DNA from: Leptasterias polaris
Taxonomy: Eukaryota; Echinodermata; Asteroidea; Forcipulatida; Asteriidae
Assembly: GCA_037783415.1 (NCBI GenBank)
Contig: JAZGTN010000225.1
Span: forward strand, 434,001-498,000
Direction of reading: 5' to 3'
DNA length: 64,000 nucleotides
Shown: positions 45,686-58,775 of the stretch, piece by piece
How positions within the stretch are numbered: position 1 is the first letter of the stretch
Layout of the letters: each line of letters begins with the position of its first letter
Notes under the pieces: generated by a model
What the model saw: only the letters and a program-made list of their open reading frames with translations
Database searches by the model: none
What the model was told of the DNA's origin: nothing
Position numbers and translations under genes: made by a program

Positions 45686-46039
45686 AGGTATTATACAGGA
45701 TTGGTAAAGCTGACAAAATAGTCACAGATAGTGTTCATGTTTTGTGTGATCAACTACACACATGAACTAACAAACCTGTGAAAATTTCAGCTTAATTGGT
45801 CATCGAGGTCACGAGAAAATAGTGAAAAGAGACCTTATGTGTTTTCTGTTTTTCAAACATCGAGTTTATTATCACGCGTGATAAAAACTATTGTTTTACT
45901 CATTTCTCAGAAACGATAGCATTTTAGGCAGAAATATTTTAAGGAACCCTTTCTACCATTACTTACTTTAAATTATGTAAGTTATGTGTGATTCTGTGAA
46001 CATTTGTGTTTTTCGATCTACCAATAGTGTACAGTGCCT
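45686..46039. mobile_element. TTAA-flanked MITE (gene 3 unit)
   Basis: Same insertion as 36569-36922, carried along by the unit duplication; TTAA at 45682-45685 and 46040-46043. Confidence 0.87.
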
Positions 46040-46043
46040 TTAA

Positions 46044-49000
46044 GAATTGATTTACCCAAAGTAGTGATAGTAGTGATAACAATAAACACATGCTGGGCAG
46101 GTGTCGTAAGAAACGTTGACAGAAAAACAAATCCGCAGATGTGCATTTTCTGGTTATAATTTAGTTTAAAAGGCCTGTGAATAAAATGAAGGTTACTGCA
46201 ATGATTATTGTATATAGAAGAGCCCATGCACACTTTCCCATGTAACCTTGACATACCAGTAGAAAACGAAGGAGGCTTACCAACGAATAATGTTTAATTG
46301 AATGTATACTTTATGTTGCTTGTGTAAAATAATTCAGCGTATATTAAGATTACCAGCGAATAATGTTTGGTTGAATGTTCACCTAATGTTGCTTGTGTAA
46401 AATTATTCAGCGTAATAGTTTTAAAGTAGAAAAGAAAAATAAAGTAGGCCTATTTGTGTCATTTAGAAGACAGCAACAGTAACGACTTGAATAACAAAAA
46501 TAACAAAAAGAACAGTAAAATTGAAATTGATAGAGATGACAGGAATACAATCAAAATGCAATAGTTGCATGATTGCACCACCGTCACCCAAAGTATTCCA
46601 TCACCTTAAATGGAAATTTGACATAAGTTCTTATTGTTTAAAGAGAGTAAAACATTCATGAAACTATTGGTGTAACCCGTACGTGGGCCCATAACTGTAA
46701 AAGGGAGAGGATGCTCGTATCTAATACAAACAGGTTTCTAAAGATTGTTTTATGACTGAAAAGGAATATTAATACTGGCGAATTAACGGGGGGCTAAAAG
46801 GAATGGCCTGTACATGTTATTTACTCAGAAGATTGTAATTGTGGACGTATGAGTTTTCATTATAAGAAGTGCCCTTTATTCAGGCCAAACTACCTTGTCC
46901 TGACAATAACGAAGTATCAGGCTGAAAAAGGTTGGGGTGAGGTGGTGTTGGCTGAAAATCTGTCTCTAGTGGAATGATTTCAGGTTTCAGGCTTCAGGTT
47001 TATGATGGAAATTCCAAACGATACTTTGGAAATTTGTACTACAATGTATTTAAAATATATGTTTTTTATAAGAAATTATTCAAGTTGCGCAATCATTTAG
47101 CTTTAATATTGGTGGTTGAACGTTTATTGCTACATTACAAAATATAAATAATAATTGGCAAATATACGAAAAATTATATTGAAATGCACCCTTAATGTAG
47201 AAACAACGCCCTAAAGCTGAGAAAACGTAGACAGGCAAAAATATTATTCACAATGATAAAGGTTAACCCAAAACACCTGTGAGGACTATAATGGAGGGAG
47301 GACTAACAGCCAGTCAAGATTTTGTTGTGTTAATACACACCTTGTTTGAGGTATATATAACTATAACCATTATAAGATTAAAGTCTTAAGATTTGTTTTA
47401 TATGTCTGTTCCTAGGTTATATTTTAATCAGAAGAAAAATTATTGGTAGCTTGCATACGATCAAATTGTTATCATGAGTTAAAACCGTGCCAATATAAAG
47501 TCAAAAACTATTGCTTACTATTATGTCCAAGAACAACTAAGAAGAGGGACACAAGCATGGTATTTTGGCTGGTTTGGATAACCATTATTTTATATTACAT
47601 CGGGTCATGGCAATACTTTATAAAACTATTCAGCACAAAAAGTAGCTAAGCACAGACAAATATCAAAGCGGAGGTTGGAAACCAGCCAAGGTATTGTGTA
47701 ACGTACATGTGGATAACTTGTGACTGGTTGGTGCAAAGTTGTCTGCTTAGTGCTTATCAGCTTCATGTAATAAGGCACAGGGCCTAACCTTACAGATCTG
47801 CTTAAGCACAAACAAATTCTTAAGAACTTTCTGCAGAGCAAAAAAATAGCAAAAACCAGTCACAGGCGGTAAATGCGGAAAGCATTTTGGCGAGTTTTAT
47901 TGCAGTAGACAGAAAGAATTTGTGCTTTTCTGTAATTTTTGCTTCATGTAATAAGGCGCAGGGCCTAACTTTATAAAGCTGCTTAAGCACAAAATTGTGC
48001 TTATAATCTACTCGTTATGCTTAAGTAGCTTTATGAAATTTGATCCCGATTTGATTATGTTAAAGTTCTAAAAAAAAATGTATAACAGGTTTTGTATAGT
48101 AGGTTTACACCAACTGAAACTTTTTATATTGAGTTGTTATGAAAAAAGCGTGAAAATGTGAAGTAATGATCGTTCGAGAGAAATTCTTGTTTTGCATTAA
48201 GCCAGAACTGTAAGAACCACATATTGCCTAAGTTGTAGTAATTTGTTTTGCTTCGAAACATATGTGGATCGTGGTTAAACCTAAACATTGGTTATTAAAA
48301 TGATTATTGAAACTATGGTTTTCGTTTTAGGTTTCCGCAAAAACATTAATCTTAATCTTTGTTTAAAACGAAAATCAGTGAGATTTGAAGTCAAAAGATT
48401 GGTTTTGACGAGAAACTAATTTGAACGTGAGGCCTATATATTGCTAACAAGTTATAAAATATTTAGCCAGTTTTAAAACACATTAATCAATTTCTCTTTT
48501 GCAGTTTGGCCGAATTATGAATATTTCACATGTCTTTTCCATTTGACTGTGTATAAACCCAATAAATGCTGCGTATTTCTACTTCCTTGTTTACTCAAAG
48601 AACTTGCATTGATACAGGTTTGTAAAGCTACGGCTAAACCAACATTCCTTCTTTTTACATCATTCCAAATAATTTCAAAAGGTTGGTCAGTTTCATGTGT
48701 GAAGATGTATGAAAACAACAAAGGGACTGTGACGTCAAGGTCTTTCAGATTAACAATGGAAACTGTGGCAGGAATTAAAGATGTGGTGGACTCATGACAA
48801 ACAAAATTACAAATTTTGATAGTTTCAACAATTGGTGGATTTGTTTCAAAGAAAAACAATGAGTTAATACTTATTTTTGTTTACCAAGGAAAGGGTTAAA
48901 GATCTATAGGTCCGACTTTCGGCCGATTCAACCCGCAAATCATTTTCATTTTAATCAGATTTTTAATAGATTTGGGAAAGTTACAAGCTTTCATTCAAGG

Positions 49001-49405
49001 TATTGTACAAAAAATCAATTATAATCAAGATCCCGACGTTATTTCACGTTCATCAACCAAGTACAAACAATTCCGCATCTTGCAGTGTCCGTGGCATAAT
49101 AGTGCGAAAGTTTTCGTTTTAAAGCATCAAATTAAATGTCAAAATTCGTTCAGAGAAAAAGTCCTCTAATGGGTGTATATAAGACTGGTAAGAGGGAATA
49201 TATAAATGTTCGAGAATTTGCACACGACTTACATGGAATGAAGATGTTCATCCTGGAAAACATCTCTTAAAATATTTTTGCTTGGAATGCTATAGTTTTT
49301 GACAAATGTGTACAACAAATATCTTTGATCTTGCGAGTCCAAAACCCGATGTTTGAAATAAGTGAAATCATAAAAGTTTTTTGCTTTACTATTTTTGTGT
49401 GACAT
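46044..49405 (+). other. Downstream region of Ig gene 3
   Basis: Non-coding, nearly identical to 36927-40288. Single-base differences include TAAGTTCTT for TAATTTCTT near 46626 and TATTAATAC for TATTTATAC near 46770. Confidence 0.6.
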
Positions 49406-49651
49406 TAGACTTGTTGACAAGTCGTTAATGATGGTCGCGGTGAGTCGAGTCGCGTGTGGTGTTGCAGCCTATAAAGAATGCTCTCGCGAGATCACTGCTC
49501 TCGCGCGAAGTTGCTGGCTGCTGACTCTTCGGTAAATGTGACCAGTCTTGAGAGCAGTATTCTCGCACAGAGCAGCCCTCTCGCGGGATATTGCGAGAAA
49601 GCCGTTCCGCTATCACCGCGACAGACATTTAACGACTTGTCCACAAGTCTA
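49406..49651. mobile_element. hAT-like MITE (gene 3 unit)
   Basis: Same element as 40289-40534, with the 8-bp GTGTGACA repeats. Confidence 0.8.
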
Positions 49652-50759
49652 GTGTGACACCGATGACCGATTAAGCTAAAACTTTCACATGTTTGTTTTA
49701 TTGTATGTTGGGTCATATAAAAAGTTGTTACTGGTCTTCATCAATTACCAATGTTGTCCTTGTGCTTTAAAATAATTCCTTTCGGCGAAATCGTGCCACA
49801 AACAATTTCGCATCTTGCATTGTCCGTGGCATAAATTAATGCGAAAGTTTGTTTTAAGCTATGCATTTAAAAACAGCCAATCACAGCTGTCAACATTGGT
49901 TCAGAGAAAAACGTTCTTTAAAATAATTTCTTTCGTCGAAATTCGGGCCACGCTACAATGAGATCAACAGCTTGGAGAGTGATATATTCCAGCTAAAGAG
50001 TCGGATGTTGCTTCAAAGAAAATTTGATGAGATCACTAATGCAGGAAACGGAACAGTTGTCTAACCGTGTTAGCAAGACATGTGATGTCATTCAGATTGT
50101 TTGTTTCAATTGTATAATATTGATGTGATTTCATAGTGTGATTTTGTTGTTGCTGTGTGTGACCTTGATCAACTAAAGAAGCCTAGTATATGCAGTCGAC
50201 TAAAGTCGCCTATGGTACGAAAGGTTTTAAAACACACAAACACAGGCTTTTTAATGTGAAGTTTATACGTTTTAGTTTGATTATATATTTTGTTTTGATC
50301 TTGTTGGTCCAAAACCAAAACAAATGAAATGTTTTTTATGATAAATTTGTATTTGTGTCTCTATTTTTATACGATTTATAAATGATCAATCTAATTGATA
50401 TATTCTAAATAATGTTTTCATATGATAATTGTTATTTACGGTATATTGAAAACATTGTATTCTGGTGTTTGATGTGTTGATTAAATCACTGATGAAATAA
50501 ATTAGTTTTTGGTAAAAGTTTAGTTCAGAATGGTTTGATTACTTTATTACGTTTAAAGAATTCACAAAAATCATACTATGGATTATAATTTGACAATTTT
50601 AAGACCGCAGAAACCTTTAACCAGAAAGAAATAATGCATTAATTCCGTAGGACGTTTTTTCTAAACGATAGCTGGCAGCAGATATACAAGGCTTCCCCCC
50701 ACTGGGGCTCAAACTCTCCGAGTTGTGGTGGTTCTAAAAAGAGGGGGGGGGGGGGGGGG
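49652..50759 (+). repeat. Distal end of the gene 3 unit
   Basis: As 40535-41633, but the terminal poly-G run is 19 bases (50743-50761) instead of 10. No gene. Confidence 0.7.
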
Positions 50760-50950
50760 GGTCCAATTTGACAGAGCTGCTTAAGCATAAAAGGTAGCTC
50801 AGCACAACAAAATTATGCTTACAAGAATAAGGTACCAACCTAACTACCATGTCAGACGTGTTATTTGTGACTGGTATCCTGCTCATTTCTTCCTTGCAGA
50901 AAATAGTTAAGCAATATGTTATGCTTAAGCAGTTCTATGAAACTGGGACC
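50760..50950. mobile_element. MITE with GGTCC...GCTGCTTAAGCATAA ends (before gene 4)
   Basis: As 41634-41824, with one difference in the right end (AAGCAGTTCTATG). Confidence 0.75.
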
Positions 50951-50982
50951 TGGTCAAGCTCTATTGACACGAGAGGAGAGCT
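50941..50982 (+). repeat. Single 42-bp unit (before gene 4)
   Basis: One copy of the minisatellite unit, in the TGGTCAAG form as before gene 3. Confidence 0.9.
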
Positions 50983-51757
50983 GAATGACCGGTCATTATG
51001 CCCAATCGTAGGTCATATGGACAGTGGAAATGTCAACGCTTAATCGTCAATCAACCGTTGAAGGTATGAAGTACCCATTGGGCGTCGGTCGGTGCTAAGG
51101 TTGACGTTATTAAGTGAATTTTGTTCAGACAACTCCTGCCATGAAATAACCCACTGATGATCTTTGTAAGTAAAATTCTGTGTCTGAACGACCTCTCTGT
51201 AGTATCATCACATAACTATTTATCATTGAAAGTAAAAACAATATATGCAATTTTTTTAGTGTGTGTTTCAGTATCACCATCAAATCATTTGATTGGTGAT
51301 TTTTCTGTGAACATTTAGATGTTATTCTATATATTTCTTTTTGAAAATATTGACATTAATGATTTTTGTCAAGTCTGGATTATGATATTGAAAAAATTGA
51401 CTGAGAGTGAAATAAAGTAGCAGACACTAATTTTGACATGTCGTTTGTTTGTTTGTTTTGTGTTCGATGTGCCATGCATGGCTTGAGATTCATTTTACCT
51501 GCATGTTGACTGACATTATTATGTTTATATCAAAATGGAAAAAGTTTGGTTGTACTTGATTCAAACCATCCCTTTAATCAGTGGGGATGTCCCTTTAATA
51601 TATACTTCTTGCCCCCCCCCCCCCCCCCGTTAGCTCTCCATGCAGTATGAATATTGATTATGAGTTATTAAGTTTGCTTCTATGCACGGAGTATACTGAC
51701 CAATTACCTCCTTTTTCAAACAAATATTTTAACAAATAAACAAATATAAACAAATTT
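50983..51757 (+). repeat. Upstream region of Ig gene 4
   Basis: As before genes 2 and 3; 17-base poly-C at 51612-51628. No gene. Confidence 0.75.
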
Positions 51758-52067
51758 ACCCAGTCAGTTTCCCTTGTGGTTTATTATTTGATATCTGATA
51801 TAAAAAAAAAAGTCGCATCCCCTTAAGGTGATCCCCTGGCTGCCGCTTCCCAGGTTGTATCGTATACTTGGGTGTGATCCCTGGCTACACGGCAGTTTGC
51901 GGTTGAATGGCTTCTGACTGGCACCCCCCGAACAAAAATATTGACAAATTAGGGAGACCGCCAACATAGGCCTAGATAGCTCAGTTGGTAGAGCGCCGGA
52001 ACGTTAAACCGGGGGTCGTTGGTTCAAATCCCGCTCTAGTCAATTTTTCGTTGTTCAACCCAAAATC
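51758..52067. mobile_element. tRNA-containing retroelement insertion (gene 4 unit)
   Basis: As 33517-33826; 12-bp repeats at 51746-51757 and 52068-52079. Confidence 0.75.
51970..52042 (+). tRNA. tRNA-like sequence (gene 4 unit)
   Basis: Same as 33729-33801, with intact A and B boxes and a poor anticodon arm. Confidence 0.5.
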
Positions 52068-52079
52068 ATAAACAAATTT

Positions 52080-52448
52080 GCTAAACAAATTTGAAGAGTT
52101 TCGGCCGCAAATGTTGTGCTGTTATCGCAAAATAATGGCCTAGCCGTCAACTGAAATAAAGACTTTACTTAGAGATTAAGAAAAAATACGAGATCATCAT
52201 CATATCGCAAAAATAATATAAAAGGTAATATAAGCACCTTTAAGGGTTTTCATTACTGGTGTTAAGTTGAAAATACCCAAAGAGTCAAAGTTCAATCTAT
52301 GACCTCAAACCTGATGAAGCGTGATGTATCAAAGAATTGAAACCCAGGTATATTATTGAAGCCTGTACGATGCCTTCAATGTGAGCAGTTCGTACAGTAA
52401 TTTACAAGCAATGTAATCTCATTCTGACTTTTAGAAATACCCTCCAAC
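52080..52448 (+). promoter_or_regulatory. Promoter and 5'-UTR intron of Ig gene 4
   Basis: TATAAAAGG at 52217-52225. Predicted intron 52348-52434 (87 bp), 14 bases before the ATG. Confidence 0.65.
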
Positions 52449-54527
52449 ATGGATTTAACGTCTTGGTTCAATCGTTGGCTCCTTGCGGTTTTCATTATGT
52501 GTTCTCTGGATTCAAGTCAACTCTTTGGGGTCGATTCACAAAGTGTAAACTTAATGAAACTTTCACCAGGGGGTGAAATCGATGAAGGTGACGAAGTGAA
52601 GCTACAATGTAATGTCAGTGGACTTGCAGCAAGTCATGTCATAGAATGGGTTAGAATCTACATGAATGCAGGAGTGATAATAGCATGGAATGGGACAAGT
52701 CTAGACCAGAGATATGAAATTGAGAATGTATCTGCGATGTCTTCTTCTGGGATATCGATTCAAGAAGTTCTTGTCATCAAAAACATCAGTAAAACATATA
52801 CATCATTCACCTGTCGTATTAATGACACTGCAAGCGAAATAATAAGCAACAATAGTATGTTATCATTATCAAGTAACATTAGTTTATATGTTCATTACTT
52901 CCCATCATCAATGTACCCCATCTGCTTCCCTAATTGTCCATTCACTGTACAAGAAGGAACGCAACAAATGTTGAGCTGCACATCCGAGAAAGGGCACCCA
53001 TCAGTAAGTGTGAACGTTTTTCCAAATTCTTCAACTGTTGTGTGGCCGTATACGGATAGCAACAACGAAGCCAAAAGATTTATCAATCTCACGTTGAATG
53101 AAACTTATAATGGTTATCTATTCCAATGTACAATCACCAGTGACTATTTCCCTGGAAGAAATGAATCCTGTATCATCGGACCAATCACAGTGACTAATAT
53201 TACAACTGAAGATCCTGGGAAAATCGTGTTGACATCCAACCAAGGAACAAATGGCCTTCCTACAACATGTGCAGTGAGTAGTCTCCAAACAGAAACGAGT
53301 ACCTCGAGTACCTTGGATGATATGAAGACAACTTTCAACCCATCCAGCCTTCCGATTGCCATCATATCAGGAGCCGCTGGTGCTGGTGGTGTCTTACTCC
53401 TCATAGTGATAACACTGATCGTACTCTACGCGTGTAGATGTTGCTGCTTCAATGGTAAATCACGTAGATCATCATTATGGCTGACTGACATACCACTAGA
53501 TGCAACAGTTGAAGACCCAAACATCGACCATGACATTGATCGTAGGGAACCCAAGATGTCTACGAGCATCTACCAGAATGCGACTGATCTCACGACAGAA
53601 AACAAACCTGATCCAAGAATGCCACAACAATCTGCCCCAGAACCATCCCACCTTGACACACAAGATATGTCATATGATGACGAAGAAGTAGACTTAATTT
53701 CTCCAAGAAAGTTCTCAACTCACTCTCAAAACAATGACCAAGACAGTCCTAGACCTCCCGGGACTTCAAGCTTTAAATTAACCAGGTCAGATGATTGCAT
53801 CACTAACAAGGAAGATGGAGAGCACCTTGGAACAGTAGGGCCTGATGAAGGAGATGCTCCTACGTATGGAGTGGTGAAGAAATCGAATCGAGTCTCACAA
53901 GGGAGTAAGAAGAAACCTCTGGAGATTACATCAGATGGGCCAGATCCTTGGGCCAATGCTCCACTCAATCAGCATGAGAATATAAATCCAGCGTCCAACG
54001 AAAATGAGTATGCAGAGATGTCTCCCCTCTCCCATGATCCAGGCCACAGAGGCAAACCAACAGCTATGGTTAGACCTGTTTCCCACACCCCGAAACCACC
54101 CATTGCCACTAAACCTGTCCGAGATCGGCAGTCATCACGCCGTGCTGACACTAATCAAGCCCCACCAAGTGTTGGCAAAAAGCCCATCAAGAAGTTCAAA
54201 TCCAAGGAGAGAAATCCATCAGCAGATGGGTTTGGGAATCGAGATGAGACGCCCAAGCCTACTCCAGTAGCACTGAGTGTATCCCCACATCCTCCACCAC
54301 TACCACCACCGCCTCTCATTGATCACGAGGAGAGTGCCTCAGCGGAGGGATACGGTGAGGAAGGAGGCGATGAGGTACTACCGGATACCCAGGTACCTCA
54401 TGAGGCTCATTCAGCGGATGAAGATAACGTAATGTACGCTGAGCTTGATTTGCAATCTGCAACATCTGACGCGATGCCTCAACCAGAAGAGGAACAGACA
54501 TTGTATGCTAGTATCATGAGTAAGTAG
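52449..54527 (+). CDS. Two-Ig-domain transmembrane receptor with ITIM/ITSM-type tail (copy 4)
   Basis: 692 residues, protein identical to copies 2 and 3 and starting 9,124 bp after copy 3. Domains, Cys pairs and tail tyrosines are as described for copy 2. The poly(A) signal is at 54624-54629. Three identical intact genes in a row suggest either dosage increase or very recent amplification. The promoter region is also unchanged, so all three should be expressed alike. Confidence 0.92.
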   Translation: MDLTSWFNRWLLAVFIMCSLDSSQLFGVDSQSVNLMKLSPGGEIDEGDEVKLQCNVSGLAASHVIEWVRIYMNAGVIIAWNGTSLDQRYEIENVSAMSSSGISIQEVLVIKNISKTYTSFTCRINDTASEIISNNSMLSLSSNISLYVHYFPSSMYPICFPNCPFTVQEGTQQMLSCTSEKGHPSVSVNVFPNSSTVVWPYTDSNNEAKRFINLTLNETYNGYLFQCTITSDYFPGRNESCIIGPITVTNITTEDPGKIVLTSNQGTNGLPTTCAVSSLQTETSTSSTLDDMKTTFNPSSLPIAIISGAAGAGGVLLLIVITLIVLYACRCCCFNGKSRRSSLWLTDIPLDATVEDPNIDHDIDRREPKMSTSIYQNATDLTTENKPDPRMPQQSAPEPSHLDTQDMSYDDEEVDLISPRKFSTHSQNNDQDSPRPPGTSSFKLTRSDDCITNKEDGEHLGTVGPDEGDAPTYGVVKKSNRVSQGSKKKPLEITSDGPDPWANAPLNQHENINPASNENEYAEMSPLSHDPGHRGKPTAMVRPVSHTPKPPIATKPVRDRQSSRRADTNQAPPSVGKKPIKKFKSKERNPSADGFGNRDETPKPTPVALSVSPHPPPLPPPPLIDHEESASAEGYGEEGGDEVLPDTQVPHEAHSADEDNVMYAELDLQSATSDAMPQPEEEQTLYASIMSK

Positions 54528-54809
54528 AAGGATCATGGGTGTGGCACTTCGGTTAATTGTGTTCGAAAAATAAGAAATACACAGAGAAAACAATTTGCTG
54601 CTTTCATATTTGCTATCCTTAAGAATAAACACATAATTTACAAAAGGCAGGCCCATATAACGATTGCTGGTATATTGTTTTGTCTTCATACAAACTTGCT
54701 TTCCACTTTAGCAATCTATCTTTAAAATTTCAAGAGAAGTAAACAAACATGCCAATATTTAAATCGGATTTAGAAAGAGCAAAATATTAAATGATAATTA
54801 CGAGCTTAA
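54528..54809 (+). other. 3' UTR of Ig gene 4
   Basis: As for gene 2; TTAA target at 54806-54809. Confidence 0.7.
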
Positions 54810-55163
54810 AGGTATTATACAGGATTGGTAAAGCTGACAAAATAGTCACAGATAGTGTTCATGTTTTGTGTGATCAACTACACACATGAACTAACAAACC
54901 TGTGAAAATTTCAGCTTAATTGGTCATCGAGGTCACGAGAAAATAGTGAAAAGAGACCTTATGTGTTTTCTGTTTTTCAAACATCGAGTTTATTATCACG
55001 CGTGATAAAAACTATTGTTTTACTCATTTCTCAGAAACGATAGCATTTTAGGCAGAAATATTTTAAGGAACCCTTTCTACCATTACTTACTTTAAATTAT
55101 GTAAGTTATGTGTGATTCTGTGAACATTTGTGTTTTTCGATCTACCAATAGTGTACAGTGCCT
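54810..55163. mobile_element. TTAA-flanked MITE (gene 4 unit)
   Basis: Same insertion as in the gene 2 and 3 units; right TTAA at 55164-55167. Confidence 0.87.
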
Positions 55164-55167
55164 TTAA

Positions 55168-58100
55168 GAATTGATTTACCCAAAGTAGTGATAGTAGTGA
55201 TAACAATAAACACATGCTGGGCAGGTGTCGTAAGAAACGTTGACAGAAAAACAAATCCGCAGATGTGCATTTTCTGGTTATAATTTAGTTTAAAAGGCCT
55301 GTGAATAAAATGAAGGTTACTGCAATGATTATTGTATATAGAAGAGCCCATGCACACTTTCCCATGTAACCTTGACATACCAGTAGAAAACGAAGGAGGC
55401 TTACCAACGAATAATGTTTAATTGAATGTATACTTTATGTTGCTTGTGTAAAATAATTCAGCGTATATTAAGATTACCAGCGAATAATGTTTGGTTGAAT
55501 GTTCACCTAATGTTGCTTGTGTAAAATTATTCAGCGTAATAGTTTTAAAGTAGAAAAGAAAAATAAAGTAGGCCTATTTGTGTCATTTAGAAGACAGCAA
55601 CAGTAACGACTTGAATAACAAAAATAACAAAAAGAACAGTAAAATTGAAATTGATAGAGATGACAGGAATACAATCAAAATGCAATAGTTGCATGATTGC
55701 ACCACCGTCACCCAAAGTATTCCATCACCTTAAATGGAAATTTGACATAATTTCTTATTGTTTAAAGAGAGTAAAACATTCATGAAACTATTGGTGTAAC
55801 CCGTACGTGGGCCCATAACTGTAAAAGGGAGAGGATGCTCGTATCTAATACAAACAGGTTTCTAAAGATTGTTTTATGACTGAAAAGGAATATTAATACT
55901 GGCGAATTAACGGGGGGCTAAAAGGAATGGCCTGTACATGTTATTTACTCAGAAGATTGTAATTGTGGACGTATGAGTTTTCATTATAAGAAGTGCCCTT
56001 TATTCAGGCCAAACTACCTTGTCCTGACAATAACGAAGTATCAGGCTGAAAAAGGTTGGGGTGAGGTGGTGTTGGCTGAAAATCTGTCTCTAGTGGAATG
56101 ATTTCAGGTTTCAGGCTTCAGGTTTATGATGGAAATTCCAAACGATACTTTGGAAATTTGTACTACAATGTATTTAAAATATATGTTTTTTATAAGAAAT
56201 TATTCAAGTTGCGCAATCATTTAGCTTTAATATTGGTGGTTGAACGTTTATTGCTACATTACAAAATATAAATAATAATTGGCAAATATACGAAAAATTA
56301 TATTGAAATGCACCCTTAATGTAGAAACAACGCCCTAAAGCTGAGAAAACGTAGACAGGCAAAAATATTATTCACAATGATAAAGGTTAACCCAAAACAC
56401 CTGTGAGGACTATAATGGAGGGAGGACTAACAGCCAGTCAAGATTTTGTTGTGTTAATACACACCTTGTTTGAGGTATATATAACTATAACCATTATAAG
56501 ATTAAAGTCTTAAGATTTGTTTTATATGTCTGTTCCTAGGTTATATTTTAATCAGAAGAAAAATTATTGGTAGCTTGCATACGATCAAATTGTTATCATG
56601 AGTTAAAACCGTGCCAATATAAAGTCAAAAACTATTGCTTACTATTATGTCCAAGAACAACTAAGAAGAGGGACACAAGCATGGTATTTTGGCTGGTTTG
56701 GATAACCATTATTTTATATTACATCGGGTCATGGCAATACTTTATAAAACTATTCAGCACAAAAAGTAGCTAAGCACAGACAAATATCAAAGCGGAGGTT
56801 GGAAACCAGCCAAGGTATTGTGTAACGTACATGTGGATAACTTGTGACTGGTTGGTGCAAAGTTGTCTGCTTAGTGCTTATCAGCTTCATGTAATAAGGC
56901 ACAGGGCCTAACCTTACAGATCTGCTTAAGCACAAACAAATTCTTAAGAACTTTCTGCAGAGCAAAAAAATAGCAAAAACCAGTCACAGGCGGTAAATGC
57001 GGAAAGCATTTTGGCGAGTTTTATTGCAGTAGACAGAAAGAATTTGTGCTTTTCTGTAATTTTTGCTTCATGTAATAAGGCGCAGGGCCTAACTTTATAA
57101 AGCTGCTTAAGCACAAAATTGTGCTTATAATCTACTCGTTATGCTTAAGTAGCTTTATGAAATTTGATCCCGATTTGATTATGTTAAAGTTCTAAAAAAA
57201 AATGTATAACAGGTTTTGTATAGTAGGTTTACACCAACTGAAACTTTTTATATTGAGTTGTTATGAAAAAAGCGTGAAAATGTGAAGTAATGATCGTTCG
57301 AGAGAAATTCTTGTTTTGCATTAAGCCAGAACTGTAAGAACCACATATTGCCTAAGTTGTAGTAATTTGTTTTGCTTCGAAACATATGTGGATCGTGGTT
57401 AAACCTAAACATTGGTTATTAAAATGATTATTGAAACTATGGTTTTCGTTTTAGGTTTCCGCAAAAACATTAATCTTAATCTTTGTTTAAAACGAAAATC
57501 AGTGAGATTTGAAGTCAAAAGATTGGTTTTGACGAGAAACTAATTTGAACGTGAGGCCTATATATTGCTAACAAGTTATAAAATATTTAGCCAGTTTTAA
57601 AACACATTAATCAATTTCTCTTTTGCAGTTTGGCCGAATTATGAATATTTCACATGTCTTTTCCATTTGACTGTGTATAAACCCAATAAATGCTGCGTAT
57701 TTCTACTTCCTTGTTTACTCAAAGAACTTGCATTGATACAGGTTTGTAAAGCTACGGCTAAACCAACATTCCTTCTTTTTACATCATTCCAAATAATTTC
57801 AAAAGGTTGGTCAGTTTCATGTGTGAAGATGTATGAAAACAACAAAGGGACTGTGACGTCAAGGTCTTTCAGATTAACAATGGAAACTGTGGCAGGAATT
57901 AAAGATGTGGTGGACTCATGACAAACAAAATTACAAATTTTGATAGTTTCAACAATTGGTGGATTTGTTTCAAAGAAAAACAATGAGTTAATACTTATTT
58001 TTGTTTACCAAGGAAAGGGTTAAAGATCTATAGGTCCGACTTTCGGCCGATTCAACCCGCAAATCATTTTCATTTTAATCAGATTTTTAATAGATTTGGG

Positions 58101-58529
58101 AAAGTTACAAGCTTTCATTCAAGGTATTGTACAAAAAATCAATTATAATCAAGATCCCGACGTTATTTCACGTTCATCAACCAAGTACAAACAATTCCGC
58201 ATCTTGCAGTGTCCGTGGCATAATAGTGCGAAAGTTTTCGTTTTAAAGCATCAAATTAAATGTCAAAATTCGTTCAGAGAAAAAGTCCTCTAATGGGTGT
58301 ATATAAGACTGGTAAGAGGGAATATATAAATGTTCGAGAATTTGCACACGACTTACATGGAATGAAGATGTTCATCCTGGAAAACATCTCTTAAAATATT
58401 TTTGCTTGGAATGCTATAGTTTTTGACAAATGTGTACAACAAATATCTTTGATCTTGCGAGTCCAAAACCCGATGTTTGAAATAAGTGAAATCATAAAAG
58501 TTTTTTGCTTTACTATTTTTGTGTGACAT
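55168..58529 (+). other. Downstream region of Ig gene 4
   Basis: Non-coding, nearly identical to 36927-40288. It has TAATTTCTT like unit 2 and TATTAATAC like unit 3, so it shares single-base states with both. Confidence 0.6.
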
Positions 58530-58775
58530 TAGACTTGTTGACAAGTCGTTAATGATGGTCGCGGTGAGTCGAGTCGCGTGTGGTGTTGCAGCCTATAAAG
58601 AATGCTCTCGCGAGATCACTGCTCTCGCGCGAAGTTGCTGGCTGCTGACTCTTCGGTAAATGTGACCAGTCTTGAGAGCAGTATTCTCGCACAGAGCAGC
58701 CCTCTCGCGGGATATTGCGAGAAAGCCGTTCCGCTATCACCGCGACAGACATTTAACGACTTGTCCACAAGTCTA
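58530..58775. mobile_element. hAT-like MITE (gene 4 unit)
   Basis: Same element as 40289-40534, with 8-bp GTGTGACA repeats. Confidence 0.8.
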